Below, piece by piece: positions 18,406 to 28,373 of a stretch of 64,000 nucleotides of DNA (positions are counted from its first letter, which is position 1; each line of letters begins with the position of its first letter). The translations under genes were made by a program, and so were the position numbers. The stretch covers positions 52,390-116,389 of the forward strand of contig CACJWK010000005.1 in assembly GCA_902597095.1 (NCBI GenBank), written 5' to 3'. Origin of the DNA: an uncultured Pseudohongiella sp. GTDB lineage: Bacteria; Pseudomonadota; Gammaproteobacteria; Pseudomonadales; Pseudohongiellaceae. The notes below the pieces were generated by a model. It ran no database searches and had not been told where the DNA came from. It was given only the letters and a program-made list of their open reading frames with translations.

Positions 18406-19632
18406 ATGCCAATAAAAGCGCTGGACCCCGCTGGTTTCCGAAACATCGTCACACTTCTGTTTGCCATGGTTTCATTGGCCGTTTACGGTCAGTCTGACAC
18501 AGACTTCGAGTCCGAATTCGCACAGCCGCGCCTGATTCACACCGCTGACGCGGGTGAGATTCTCGTGGTGCCCTTCGCGCAGGGTCTGGCGAATCCGTTT
18601 GATCTCGCTTTCCGTGCCAACGGCGACATACTGGTGACCGAGCGCTATACAGGACAACTAAGAATCATCCGGGAGGGAGTCTTGCTGCCCGGTGCTGTCT
18701 CCGGCGTGCCGGATGTTTACTCGGAGGTCTTTCGGGCGGGACTCATGTCGGTTGCTCTGCATCCGGATAACGACGCGCTGGTGTTTCTCAGTTACACCAA
18801 GCCCATCGAAGTTGACGGCGAACCCGAACAGACCGTGGCGCTGGCCAGAGGAGCCTTGGACGGTGACCAGTTGGTCAGTGTTGAGGAAATCTTCGTCGCG
18901 AAAGGACTGGATCGCGGTATCGCTGCCGCCAAGTTGCTGTTTGCACCGGACGGCCACCTTCTGATGTCGATTGGGGGTGCCTACATGTACATGGGTTTGG
19001 GGGATTATGCGCAGGACCCGTCGGTACACTATGGCAAACTGCTGCGCCTAGACAGCAATGGAGCGCCAGCGGTAGATAATCCGTTTCTAGAATCGGGTGA
19101 ATTCCTGCCTGAAGTGTATTCTGTCGGGCACCGCAATCAGATCGGCATGGATTTCCACCCGCAAACGGGGGAGCTGTGGGTTTCTGAAAACGGTCCTCAG
19201 GGCGGTGATGAAGTCAATATTATCCGGCCTGGTGCCAACTACGGTTGGCCGGGGGTTTCCTACAGCAGGCAGTATCATGGCGACTGGGTAAGCGACAGGC
19301 AATGGCAGAGCGATGTCGTCCAGCCGGAGATCCTCTGGTGGCCGTCCATTGCGCCGGCGGGTTTGGCTTTCTACACAGGGGATAAAATTGAGTCATGGCA
19401 GGGCGATCTGTTTGTGGGTGCCATGCTGCAGGGCCGCATTCCGGGGACGGGGCACGTCGAGCGGATTGTGTTTAATTCCCGGGGTCAGGAAATACGAAGA
19501 GAAAGCCTGCTGAGAGATCTGGGCGCGCGGATCACCGCAGTCAAGCAAGGGCCTGATGGCCATCTTTATGCACTGGCTGATGAGGAATACGGTGCCATTC
19601 TCAGGTTTGAGCGTCCGCAAGCGCAGCCGTAG
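18406..19632 (+). CDS. Secreted PQQ-dependent sugar dehydrogenase (sGDH/Yli-like)
   Basis: 408 residues with a Sec signal peptide (to about VYGQ, residue 28). The six-bladed propeller signatures of soluble PQQ aldose dehydrogenases are clear: LAFRANGDILVTERYTGQL, a His-containing VALHPD strand, and SVGHRNQIGMDF followed by SENGPQGGDEVNIIRPGANYGWP. The usual HGP in that block is NGP here. It should oxidise an aldose in the periplasm with PQQ. It is unrelated in fold to the two eight-bladed quinoproteins in the window. The gene appears monocistronic. Confidence 0.9.
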   Translation: MPIKALDPAGFRNIVTLLFAMVSLAVYGQSDTDFESEFAQPRLIHTADAGEILVVPFAQGLANPFDLAFRANGDILVTERYTGQLRIIREGVLLPGAVSGVPDVYSEVFRAGLMSVALHPDNDALVFLSYTKPIEVDGEPEQTVALARGALDGDQLVSVEEIFVAKGLDRGIAAAKLLFAPDGHLLMSIGGAYMYMGLGDYAQDPSVHYGKLLRLDSNGAPAVDNPFLESGEFLPEVYSVGHRNQIGMDFHPQTGELWVSENGPQGGDEVNIIRPGANYGWPGVSYSRQYHGDWVSDRQWQSDVVQPEILWWPSIAPAGLAFYTGDKIESWQGDLFVGAMLQGRIPGTGHVERIVFNSRGQEIRRESLLRDLGARITAVKQGPDGHLYALADEEYGAILRFERPQAQP

Positions 19633-19746
19633 CCGTTCTTCTATTTAATCGCTCAGGACCGTTCCGGCGGCAACTAGGAAAATACCCATAGGTGCCACAA
19701 ACCGCATTACTGAGCCAGTTCCAGATAATAACTATAAGGACACATC

Positions 19747-21363
19747 ATGATAATACAGTTCGTCTTAGCGCTTCTCTCTGTATTGGCTGTACTGGGATGG
19801 CAGGTGAGCGCAGCGCAAATTCTCCAAGTTGATACGGTAGCGGGAAGCTATCAGAGTCTACCGTCACCGGTCGCCAGTAACGTTTCGGTCTTCAGGGGAT
19901 TGGCTTTTGCCGCGCCACCGGTCGGGGATCTGCGCTGGAAGCCGCCGCAACCGCCGCTCACTTTCTCCGGTGTCCAACTGGCCGAGCGCTCCGGCCCGGC
20001 TTGCTGGCAGGCGCGAAATTCAGACAACAGTGTCTATGCTCGTGGCAATCTGGATCGGTCAGAAGACTGTCTGACGCTCAACGTGTTCACCGCTGCTGTC
20101 GATGACAGTGCAGGACTGCCGGTAATGGTCTGGTTTCACGGCGGCAGCAACACGGCCGGACATGGGGGAGCGCAAATCTTTGACGGGTCCAATCTGGCAG
20201 CGCGGGGCGCAGTGGTTGTGACGGCAAATTATCGACTCGGGGCGCTCGGATTTCTGGCACATCCGGCGTTGACGGCAGAGTCGGAGCAAGCCGCTTCCGG
20301 CAACTACGGGCTGCTGGATCAGGTGGCGGCACTGCAATGGGTGCAGAAGAATATTGCGCGCTTTGGCGGAGATCCCACTAGGGTCACCATATTCGGCCAG
20401 TCCGCCGGCGGTGAGGATGTCTGTCTGCTGATGGCGTCTCCGCTGACGACTGGGCTGGTTCATCGGGTTATTGGTCAGTCCCCTTCCGGCGGGTGTGTAC
20501 GTCTGGAGCGGGGCCTGGAGGGCGGGGCAGATTCCGCTCACGCGAGGGGAGTCAGGTTCTTGGAGGCGCTGGGTATCAAGGATTCGGGAGCGGCAGCACT
20601 GGCGGCCATGCGAGAATTGTCGCCAGAGGAGATTACTGCTACGGCGTCTTCAGAAGGCAATCCCAATGGTCCCATTATCGATGGCTGGGTTCTGCCGGAC
20701 GCGCCGGCGCGTCTTTTTGCGCAAGGGGAAAACAACCGCGTCCCAGTGATGATGGGGGCGCTGGCTGAGGAGTATTTCGGTTTGCAGGCAGGAGCGGCTG
20801 AGATTTCAGAGGCCGATCTGGACGCGTTTCTGACACGAACCTTTGGGGCTGGCGGGCTTGCTCTGAAAACGGGCTACCAGAGGCTGATTGAGCGTTCCCC
20901 CATTTTTGCTCAGAAAACAATCGCTGGCGACAACGGGTTTATCCGTACGGTCAGGGACTGGGCACGATTGATCTCAGCCAACCATGATACGGCCTATGTC
21001 TACTATTTTTCCCGCCCGGTGCCGGTGTTCCGTTTGTACATGCCGTCCATGCCTGACCTCTCTGGCGATGGAGGTGCTAGATCATTGGGGGCCTATCATT
21101 CCGGAGAGCTGGCCTACGTATTTGATAATCTGAACACCGTCGGGATAGGGTGGGAGTCGGATGATCATCTGCTGTCAGCCACAATTGCTGACTACTGGTT
21201 CAATTTTGCCCAAAGCGGAAATCCTAATGCCCCGGGTCTTCCCGAATGGCCTGCTTATGATCCAGCAAATGATGCGGTGCAGGTGCTTGATGCGCAAGTG
21301 CGAAACGCCATACATCCTCGCAGCGCCCATATGGACCGGATTGAGGCGATAGCCACTCAGTGA
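19747..21363 (+). CDS. Secreted type-B carboxylesterase
   Basis: 538-residue alpha/beta hydrolase of the cholinesterase/PnbA superfamily with a signal peptide. Visible are the oxyanion block VWFHGGSN, the nucleophile elbow GQSAGG (Ser219; GESAGG in most relatives), the SEDCLTLNVF disulfide region and the His block GAYHSGELAYVF. A good Shine-Dalgarno (AAGGA) precedes the ATG. It should hydrolyse esters outside the cytoplasm. It is convergent with the acyl-CoA carboxylase gene, with only 24 bp between stops. Confidence 0.92.
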   Translation: MIIQFVLALLSVLAVLGWQVSAAQILQVDTVAGSYQSLPSPVASNVSVFRGLAFAAPPVGDLRWKPPQPPLTFSGVQLAERSGPACWQARNSDNSVYARGNLDRSEDCLTLNVFTAAVDDSAGLPVMVWFHGGSNTAGHGGAQIFDGSNLAARGAVVVTANYRLGALGFLAHPALTAESEQAASGNYGLLDQVAALQWVQKNIARFGGDPTRVTIFGQSAGGEDVCLLMASPLTTGLVHRVIGQSPSGGCVRLERGLEGGADSAHARGVRFLEALGIKDSGAAALAAMRELSPEEITATASSEGNPNGPIIDGWVLPDAPARLFAQGENNRVPVMMGALAEEYFGLQAGAAEISEADLDAFLTRTFGAGGLALKTGYQRLIERSPIFAQKTIAGDNGFIRTVRDWARLISANHDTAYVYYFSRPVPVFRLYMPSMPDLSGDGGARSLGAYHSGELAYVFDNLNTVGIGWESDDHLLSATIADYWFNFAQSGNPNAPGLPEWPAYDPANDAVQVLDAQVRNAIHPRSAHMDRIEAIATQ

Positions 21364-21387
21364 CAGACTCAGAATGCGGGGTCTGAT

Positions 21388-22947
21388 TCAGGGTCTGGAG
21401 GTTCGCGCTTTGGGCCCCAGCTGACTGGGAAGCAACTCGTAGGCCAGTTTGACCCACTCACACAACAGGGGCCTGGTGTCCCTTGGATCTATGACTTCTT
21501 CGATGCCAAACGCCTCTGCAGTTCGCAGTGGAGAACGATATTGCTCGAGCATATCTTCAAGCTCGCGACGTCGCAGTTCTGGGTCCTCGGCTGATTCTAT
21601 GTCGCGTCGATAGGCAGCCTGAACGCCGCCTTCGATGGGGAGTGAACCCCAGTCGGCCGATGGCCAGGCGTAGCGAAGGTTGAGGCCGTCGGATTTGCCA
21701 TGCCCGGCTCCGGCCACTCCGTAGCAGCGTCGGATGATGACTGATACCCAGGGTATGCTGGACTGATAAACGGCCATCAAAGCTCGGCTCCCCAACCGCA
21801 CAGTGCCTTCCTGTTCTGCTTCTGTTCCGATTAAAAAGCCGGGATTATCCACCAGATTTACCACGGGTATATGGAAGGTGTCACACAGATCAACAAAGCG
21901 CATCATTTTTTCTGAGGCAGACGCATTTACCGCACCACCGTGGTGTTTTGTGTTGTTCGCCATCAGGCCTACGGCATGACCATCCAGTCTGGCTAATCCG
22001 ACTGTCAGTGACCGGCCGTATGCCGGACTGATCTCAAAGAAGGAGTCCCGATCGACTATGGCGCTGATGATGTCGCCTATTTCGTACATCTCGCGGCGAT
22101 TGCGGGGTATGACCGAGAGTAAGTTCTCGTCGCGCCGGTCGACGGAGTCACTGGAAGCAATAATTGGCGGCATCTGCCACACATTTTGCGGCAAGTATGA
22201 GAGAAATTCCTTGATAGTCAGGAAGGCTTCTTGTTCACTGGCCACTTCATTATCAACTGCGCCGCTCAAATGGGCATGAATATGAGAGCCGCCAAGTTCG
22301 TTTTTTTCTACGGGCTTGCCGAAGCCCCGTTCGACGACCGGGGGGCCAGCAACGAACAGCTGGCTGGTTTCTTTGATCATTAATGAGAAGTGGGAAATGG
22401 TTACGCGAACTGCGCCAAGGCCGGCAACCGAACCCATACAGGCACAAACTACCGGTACTTGCCCCATCAGTTCCATGGTGATGTTGAATCCCTGTAAAGT
22501 TGGGACATAGGAGTATCCGACCATCTCAAGCGTTTTGACGCTACCGCCACCTCCACTGCCATCAACGAGACGGATTAGGGGAAGCCGCATTTCTAGAGCA
22601 TATTTCTCACCATAGCCGGATTTGTCTCCGATTTTTGCGTCGGCTGCTCCACCGCGCACAGTAAAATCATCGCCGCCGATGACGACTTTGCGGCCGCCCA
22701 AATTGGCTGTACCCAACACAAAATTTGATGGCGTGAATGCCTGAAGACTGCCGTTCTCGTCGTAACTTGCCTTACCGGCCAGAGCACCGATTTCATGGAA
22801 GGAATTTTTGTCAACCAGGGCCGATATCCGCTCTCGCACGGTCAATCGGCCGTTGTCATGCTGCCGCTTGATGCGCTCCTCTCCGCCCATCTCCTTGGCT
22901 AGCGCTTCGCGTCTGCGTATTTCATCGACTTCTTTTTGCCAGGACAT
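21388..22947 (-). CDS. Acyl-CoA carboxylase carboxyltransferase (beta) subunit
   Basis: 519 residues from the ATG at 22947 (MSWQKEVDEIRRREALA); an in-frame ATG at 22953 is also possible. The open frame continues to 23106 but runs through the TonB-receptor terminator, so the longer start is rejected. The crotonase-like carboxyltransferase fold is shown by RERISALVD, the GGSVKTLEMVGYSYVP region and LVDNPGFLIGTEAEQEG. It should transfer carboxyl from biotin to an acyl-CoA (acetyl-, propionyl- or methylcrotonyl-type). No biotin carboxylase/BCCP subunit is beside it, so its partner lies elsewhere. Confidence 0.9.
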   Translation of the reverse strand: MSWQKEVDEIRRREALAKEMGGEERIKRQHDNGRLTVRERISALVDKNSFHEIGALAGKASYDENGSLQAFTPSNFVLGTANLGGRKVVIGGDDFTVRGGAADAKIGDKSGYGEKYALEMRLPLIRLVDGSGGGGSVKTLEMVGYSYVPTLQGFNITMELMGQVPVVCACMGSVAGLGAVRVTISHFSLMIKETSQLFVAGPPVVERGFGKPVEKNELGGSHIHAHLSGAVDNEVASEQEAFLTIKEFLSYLPQNVWQMPPIIASSDSVDRRDENLLSVIPRNRREMYEIGDIISAIVDRDSFFEISPAYGRSLTVGLARLDGHAVGLMANNTKHHGGAVNASASEKMMRFVDLCDTFHIPVVNLVDNPGFLIGTEAEQEGTVRLGSRALMAVYQSSIPWVSVIIRRCYGVAGAGHGKSDGLNLRYAWPSADWGSLPIEGGVQAAYRRDIESAEDPELRRRELEDMLEQYRSPLRTAEAFGIEEVIDPRDTRPLLCEWVKLAYELLPSQLGPKARTSRP

Positions 22948-23062
22948 AGTCATCCGCCTGTAGCTTTGTTGTCGCGAGGTTCTAACATAAAACGCCTGGA
23001 GAGTTAAAGCCGGAGCTGTTTCGTTTGCAAATATCGTGGGAGAACTTGAAGAAATTCCGGGC

Positions 23063-23090
23063 AAAAAAAAGGGGTGGCTGTTGCCACCCC
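23063..23090 (-). terminator. Intrinsic terminator of the TonB-receptor gene
   Basis: Perfect 8-bp stem GGGGTGGC (23071-23078) with GCCACCCC (23083-23090) and a 4-base loop. On the minus strand it is followed by a run of eight T (23070-23063). It lies 28 bp after the receptor stop and shields the downstream carboxyltransferase gene. Confidence 0.93.
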
Positions 23091-23117
23091 TTTCCTTGTT
23101 TTCCAATCTAGCTGATC

Positions 23118-25745
23118 TTAGAAGTCAGCTCGAAGACGAGCGTAGTAGTAACCACCCTGCCATGGAACGAAGGTGCCTGAGGAATAGACACGGCCACAGC
23201 AGAAGTCGCTGATGGTGTCTTCGTCAGGATACTCATCGAACACGTTTCGAGCACCAGCAGACAGGTTGAACATGTCGTTGATCTGCCACTGACCTTCCAA
23301 ATCAAACTGGTAGAAATCAGGCAGCGTCTGGAAACGCAGTCCGCCAGGGCCTGAACCGCCAGAGTTTGAGTTAGTAGATTCACCAAACCACTGCAGTCGA
23401 GCAATGAGCTGAAGGTCATCACCTAACTGTTGGATACCGGTGAAAATACCACGCCACTGAGGATCGGCATTCACGAAATCGTAACGATTTTCAGCGTTCA
23501 GATAGACACTTGGATCCGATTCGAATGAATTCTCAGTGTAGTTGATTGCTGCCGAGATAGCAGTTGAATCTCCAAGCGGCAAGGTTGCTACCACATCAAC
23601 ACCCTCGGTTCGGCTGTCGAATGCATTGGTGAAGTAGAAAACACCACCAATCGAGTTAGCGCCAGCAACACCGGCCGCGTCAAGCGCCTGGTAGTTAGCG
23701 TAGGCGGAACCTGAGGTTGGATCTGTAGACACTTTTCGAGTCGAGATCGCGTTTGTGCGGTCGTCGATATCGATGCGGTAGTAATCCACTGTCAGGTCCA
23801 TCTCACCGATTGAGCCGGTAAGCCCGATAGTAAAGCTGTTGGACAGCTCAGGCTTGAGTGGCGTGGCACCAAGTGCTTGCGCGACTGGGCCGCCAGCTGG
23901 GAACAGACCGGTTGCAACTGGGATACCATCAGGGAGACGAGTCGATACGTTTACCGTACCTTGCTGTCCAGGTGTAGGAGCTCTGAAACCGGTTCCGACT
24001 GACGCTCTGGCGTTCCAGTTGTCGGTCAATTCAAGTCGGCCGGCAAGTTGGAAGAGAATCTCGGAATCGAAGTCCTCATAGTTCTCATAACGTAACGCAC
24101 CCTGCAGGAACAGGCTATCAGTCACGTCAGCACTCAGTTCCCCGTATACCGCAAACGAGTTCCGTTCAAACACGTTTGTGAACTGTGGATTGTTACCTGG
24201 GAAACCGTTTGAACCAACACCGACGACTGTATACACAGGATCGTTTGAGTCAGCGCAGTTGAGGGTGGAGCCACCTGCTATAGCATTGAGTCCATTAGGA
24301 GCTGTTGTGCCGTCGGCATTACACAGATCCCATGGATCTTTTCTCGCGTAGGGGCCAGCAACGTATGAGCCTGGATCACCTTGACGCAACTCATACTCCT
24401 CACCCATGTAACTTCCGCCGAACGCGAAGAGTGCTGGGCCGGCGAGGCCCGCGTCGAATTCGTACGTAAAGTCTGCTTGGAACTGAGTCTCCGAGTTGAT
24501 TAAGTCACTTGGACGGAAGCTAGTCTGAACGGTGCCAGCAGAGTCACCCAATGATGGGTTGATTGTGTTGAACAATGTGTACTGGATTTCACTCTCACCA
24601 GTTCGAGCGCTGAAATCATATGTCAGACCGTTGTCCAGCTCGCCTCGCATTCCGCCGAGCAACGAGAAGTCTAAGACATCACCGTTGAACTGTGGAGTAA
24701 AACCACCGGGGAAAATTTGAAGCGGTGAATAAATTGAGCCGTCGGGTCTACGAAGATCTTCGATAGTTCCATTACCCGGATACCGATAAAAGAAGTTACC
24801 GTCAGTGCTTGAGTCGGAATAGTTACCGTAGCCGTAGAGCTCTGTGTCAGCGTCAAGCTGATATCCAAAGTTTGCGAATAAGCGAGCGGCTTCAGTCTGG
24901 GGCTGTCCCCATGGCTGAACGACCTCGGTGATACCAGCGGCATTGGCATTTTTGTAGTTAGCTTGATACGTGGGATCTTGAGCCGCTGCCTGCTTCGCTG
25001 CGCTCATCGAGGTAAAGCCAGGGAGGTTCGGATCGACACACCACCAAGATTGGCAGTACTGCTTACCGCGATTTGTGCGGTCGGCCTCGTTGAATTCGCC
25101 TGAAAGGCTAATGAAGCCGCTGTCGCCAAGGGGCAAGCCAATGTTGCCGAGCACGGTAGTCATCGCGCCATCACCTTCGAAGAATTCTCCTTGGTCGATG
25201 GTTAGGCTTCCGCCCTCGCTGTTGTCATTTAAGATAAAGTTAATAACACCAGCCATAGCGTCAGAACCATACTGAGCTGACGCGCCATCGCGCAGGACTT
25301 CAATGTTTTTCAGCGCTGATGCCGGTACTGTTGCCATGTCAGGACCCTGTGTACCAGAGCCTCCGATTGAAACCAGTGCAGCTCTGTGTCGACGCTTGCC
25401 GTTGACCAAGACCAAGGTCTTGTCTGTTGGCAATCCGCGCAGCGATGCAGGCCGGATCATAGTCGCGCCATCCGAAATCGGCTGACGAGCAACGTTGAAA
25501 GATGGGATCAAAGTCTGCAGGACGTTGTTGGTGTCGGTGTGGGAGATCGCTCTGATCTCGTCAGCGTTGAAGACATCAACAGGTACTGGTGAGTCTGATA
25601 CCGTGCGAGGACGTCCTCGAGCGCCGGTGACAACGACTTCTTCGATGTCAGCGCCACTGTCTTGCGAAAAGGCGACCTGAGGCGCCCCGGTAGCGGCCAG
25701 AATAGCAGCTGCCAGCAAGGTTTTTGGGTGTCTACGAAAATTCAT
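23118..25745 (-). CDS. TonB-dependent outer-membrane receptor
   Basis: 875 residues from the ATG at 25745, which has AGGAG about 10 bases upstream; the frame is open to 25802 but those residues are not signal-like. After the signal peptide (to VAFSQ) comes a TonB-box-like stretch (IEEVVVTGARG), a plug domain (SPVPVDVFNADEI to IEVLRDGASAQYGSDAMAGVINF) and a 22-strand barrel ending in a C-terminal aromatic residue (RLRADF). The gene has smoother codon choice than its neighbours, as for a highly expressed gene. The ligand is unknown; TonB receptors of this length take up siderophores, oligosaccharides or oligopeptides. No substrate-specific enzymes are coupled to it. Confidence 0.94.
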   Translation of the reverse strand: MNFRRHPKTLLAAAILAATGAPQVAFSQDSGADIEEVVVTGARGRPRTVSDSPVPVDVFNADEIRAISHTDTNNVLQTLIPSFNVARQPISDGATMIRPASLRGLPTDKTLVLVNGKRRHRAALVSIGGSGTQGPDMATVPASALKNIEVLRDGASAQYGSDAMAGVINFILNDNSEGGSLTIDQGEFFEGDGAMTTVLGNIGLPLGDSGFISLSGEFNEADRTNRGKQYCQSWWCVDPNLPGFTSMSAAKQAAAQDPTYQANYKNANAAGITEVVQPWGQPQTEAARLFANFGYQLDADTELYGYGNYSDSSTDGNFFYRYPGNGTIEDLRRPDGSIYSPLQIFPGGFTPQFNGDVLDFSLLGGMRGELDNGLTYDFSARTGESEIQYTLFNTINPSLGDSAGTVQTSFRPSDLINSETQFQADFTYEFDAGLAGPALFAFGGSYMGEEYELRQGDPGSYVAGPYARKDPWDLCNADGTTAPNGLNAIAGGSTLNCADSNDPVYTVVGVGSNGFPGNNPQFTNVFERNSFAVYGELSADVTDSLFLQGALRYENYEDFDSEILFQLAGRLELTDNWNARASVGTGFRAPTPGQQGTVNVSTRLPDGIPVATGLFPAGGPVAQALGATPLKPELSNSFTIGLTGSIGEMDLTVDYYRIDIDDRTNAISTRKVSTDPTSGSAYANYQALDAAGVAGANSIGGVFYFTNAFDSRTEGVDVVATLPLGDSTAISAAINYTENSFESDPSVYLNAENRYDFVNADPQWRGIFTGIQQLGDDLQLIARLQWFGESTNSNSGGSGPGGLRFQTLPDFYQFDLEGQWQINDMFNLSAGARNVFDEYPDEDTISDFCCGRVYSSGTFVPWQGGYYYARLRADF

Positions 25746-25802
25746 TCGCTTCTTACTCCTGGAGTTAAAATTGTGGGTTTCCCTCTGGGTAGACCGTGAC
25801 AC

Positions 25803-26333
25803 ATCCTAACTATATGCATCTAGGGTTCTAGGACGATCAAGTCGTGCTGATCAGCCGCCGCAACGCCGGAGAGGGCTCTGAACAGCCGCCGATTGTAAGA
25901 CTTTTTGCACCATTATGAAACACTTCGAAATAATTTATTGGGAGTCAAGTCGACGTATAGCTGCCAAATTCAGGCAAGAATTGTCAAAATTGAGGAAAAA
26001 TACTATAAAAACAGCTCATTAGAGGTTTAAAGCAGTGCCTCCGCAGGTGTGTTTTGAGCAGCCGTCAGCACTTTCATAGAGTCTATCCGGTTCGCTGCTG
26101 TTGGAAATGTCGCGGTATTGGTGGATTTTCGGTAGCTTGGGCCTGCCTGCGGCGCTGTCAACCGAAGATGCTGGGCCCTGATCGTCCACTCACCGACCCC
26201 TGCGACGCGCGGCCTCAGCGACAAGTGCGCTTGCTGCAGTGAGATGCAGACGGGAAAAGTGCACGTGGCTTCGCTAGCCAGAGGGGACAGCAGGGCTCGT
26301 TTAAGCAGGCTGATGGTGCGAGGTTTGCCGGGG
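25803..26333. other. Gene-free interval of about 530 bp
   Basis: The left part (25803-26040) is AT-rich and should hold the receptor promoter. The right part is GC-rich with no convincing ORF; the open frames here lack protein-like composition or a ribosome site. A good plus-strand promoter-like sequence at 25981-26009 points into it. Confidence 0.6.
25981..26009 (+). promoter_or_regulatory. Sigma-70-like promoter pointing into a gene-free region
   Basis: TTGTCA (25981-25986), a 17-bp spacer and TATAAA (26004-26009) sit in AT-rich sequence. The hexamers match the consensus at 5/6 positions each. No coding gene follows on the plus strand, so it may drive a small RNA or antisense transcript toward the DUF1295 gene. 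Confidence 0.5.
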
Positions 26334-27194
26334 TCAGCCCGTGAGCCTGGGTACAAGAACAGGGGTTCGTGCCACATAATCCCGGTATTCCGGATCCTCT
26401 CCCCAGCGCTGCTGTGCACTGTCTTCCAGCAGGCGAACGCCGCTGATCTTTATCAGCAGAAAAGTCACGAACAGCGGCGAGATCATGGTGACGAGCTGCC
26501 AGCCACTGAGGGCCGGCAGGGCTACCAGCGCAACGCCCAGCCACAGCAGAATCTCGCCAAAGTAGTTAGGGTGCCGGGATCTGGCCCACAGGCCGGTGGT
26601 GATAAATTTTTCCTCATTGGTCGGGTCGCGCCTGAACACTGTTTTCTGGTGATCAGCCAGGACCTCCACGCCGAAGCCCACAGCCCAGATCAAGGCGCCC
26701 ATATAGGCAAGCCCGTCCACAGGAAGTTGACGCGCTGACGTGATCGCAGCCAGTGCCGCAGCCATTGTGATAAACACCCAGGCGCCACCGAGGGTCCAGG
26801 TAAAGGCATAGCGGAAGAATTTCTTTTTGATTTCAGTGAATCGGCGATCCTGGCCGGCTCGCTTCACCCGGAGGAACAGGAACGTGCCGAGGCGGGCAGA
26901 CCACACTGCCACCATCAGGCACAGTATCATCCCGCGGCTGTCCATGCCGGGGTGAACAGCATAGGCCAAACCGACTGTAGACAGATAGGACAGGCCGCCG
27001 GTCAGATCGAAATAATGCTCTGTCTGGAACATGAAAGAGGGAATGAAGACAATCCAGTGCAGCAGAAAACCGACCGTGGCGCACAGAGCGAACAGAGGGT
27101 AAGGGCCGATCATCACGCTACCCTGGCTCCCGGCCAGAGCGATTGCTGCGCTGACAGATAAAATAACGGTGATTCCGATAAAGGGTTTCAGCAT
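26334..27194 (-). CDS. DUF1295 / steroid-5-alpha-reductase-like membrane protein
   Basis: 286 residues with about seven hydrophobic helices. The C-terminal signature TGLWARSRHPNYFGEILLWLG and the ending region around GEDPEYRDYVARTPVLVP are the DUF1295 fold shared with 3-oxo-5-alpha-steroid 4-dehydrogenases and isoprenylcysteine methyltransferases. The role is probably NADPH-dependent lipid or terpenoid reduction or methyl transfer at the inner membrane, not resolved further. It lies 21 bp downstream of the GH43-like gene, so the two may be co-transcribed. Confidence 0.87.
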   Translation of the reverse strand: MLKPFIGITVILSVSAAIALAGSQGSVMIGPYPLFALCATVGFLLHWIVFIPSFMFQTEHYFDLTGGLSYLSTVGLAYAVHPGMDSRGMILCLMVAVWSARLGTFLFLRVKRAGQDRRFTEIKKKFFRYAFTWTLGGAWVFITMAAALAAITSARQLPVDGLAYMGALIWAVGFGVEVLADHQKTVFRRDPTNEEKFITTGLWARSRHPNYFGEILLWLGVALVALPALSGWQLVTMISPLFVTFLLIKISGVRLLEDSAQQRWGEDPEYRDYVARTPVLVPRLTG

Positions 27195-27215
27195 GCGCGT
27201 GATCCTTGCAACAGT

Positions 27216-28286
27216 TTACTTAAAATCGACCCGGGCTAGGCCAATGCCGCTTTCTCCGGCGACTGCGTAAAGCAGGTAGACAACGCCATCTTCTTCAAAA
27301 AGCGCAGGATCGCGGAGCTGATTCACCTGCCCGTACGCCGTACTCCGGACGCTTGGTTCAACAGGCGCATTGGCGCCTTCCCATTCAGTTTCAGGCCGCA
27401 GTAAAGTTTGCTCATCTGATGCCTGCCACAGACTCCAGTCATCGCTGATGTCGATTGTGCTAAGCAATATCGACTCGGGTGCATCCCCGACCCGGGTCCA
27501 AAAAACGTAGAGCGTCTCCTCCCGCACCATGACGGCAGAATGTCTCATGTTCGGGGTAAACAGGAGCGGGCCCTGTTCGAAACCGGTCATTCCGTCGGCC
27601 GAGCGATAGAACTGCCCCGGCATACTGATTGCGTAGGACATGCCCTGCCATGGAAAAATACGCATGTAAGTGCGCCCTATATTTTCTTCCTGCGCACGGA
27701 AGTGAATGCCGTCTGTCGAGGTTGCTACGCGGGAATGCTGAAAACCGGGCCCTTCGAGGCCATGGAAATACATAATTATCTGATGATTGGCTTCATCAAC
27801 ATGGACATCGGGTGAGGCAATATGTGGTTCGGTGAGTTCCTTGGCCAGATCGTGGGATACCTTCACTCCGGCAGCGCGTCTCGCTGCAACCAGTTCGTTC
27901 AGCCTCTCCTCGGAGATCGTGGGCCGTGTAGGCGTAAAATAGGAATCCTCGATCTGCAGGCTCCCGGGTTCATGGATCTGCCAGGGGCCGGTGATTGAAT
28001 CAGCGTAGGCGAGTCGTATGTAGAGTCCTTTATGGTCCGCGAAGTAGAGATAGTAGTTGCCCATTTTGTTGGGTAACCAGTCCGGTACTTTGATCAGAGA
28101 CGGACCCTGAATGTTCTCCCCGATGCTGGGATGAATATCAGGACCGATCAGCGTACGGTCAAGGAGCCGGGTGATCGTCACTTTGGGCGACTGCGCTGGC
28201 GCTCCTGTCGATATCAGCAGCGCTAGCAGCGCGAAGACGAGTGTAGCGATAAAAGGAACAGGTTTTTTCAGGCCTTGTGTGATCAT
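27216..28286 (-). CDS. Secreted beta-propeller protein resembling GH43-type glycosidases
   Basis: 356 residues with a signal peptide (cleavage near GAPAQ). Repeated strand patterns fit a five-bladed propeller: NIQGPSLIKVPDW, YYLYFADHKGLYIRLAYAD, ASPDVHVDEANHQIIMYFHG, and RDPALFEEDGVVYLLYAVAGE near the end. GH43/GH117-like proteins show these acidic RDP/SPD motifs, and the Asp residues there could be catalytic. The enzyme activity is not certain. It is followed closely by the DUF1295 gene on the same strand. Confidence 0.66.
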   Translation of the reverse strand: MITQGLKKPVPFIATLVFALLALLISTGAPAQSPKVTITRLLDRTLIGPDIHPSIGENIQGPSLIKVPDWLPNKMGNYYLYFADHKGLYIRLAYADSITGPWQIHEPGSLQIEDSYFTPTRPTISEERLNELVAARRAAGVKVSHDLAKELTEPHIASPDVHVDEANHQIIMYFHGLEGPGFQHSRVATSTDGIHFRAQEENIGRTYMRIFPWQGMSYAISMPGQFYRSADGMTGFEQGPLLFTPNMRHSAVMVREETLYVFWTRVGDAPESILLSTIDISDDWSLWQASDEQTLLRPETEWEGANAPVEPSVRSTAYGQVNQLRDPALFEEDGVVYLLYAVAGESGIGLARVDFK

Positions 28287-28373
28287 GGATGCCCCCGGGC
28301 ATGCTCGACAGTGTTCGAAGACTAAGTTCCATGCTGCTGAAAGTCTAGGGTTGCTGTTGCTTGACTCTCACTC

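Noticed and set aside
22948..23106. N-terminal extension of the acyl-CoA carboxylase frame
   Set aside because: It runs through the terminator of the TonB-receptor gene and has no homology-like sequence; the start at 22947 fits the family.
26027..26419. Minus-strand frame of 130 codons beside the DUF1295 gene
   Set aside because: It overlaps the DUF1295 3' end in another register, has shadow-like Arg/Ser/Pro composition and no ribosome site.
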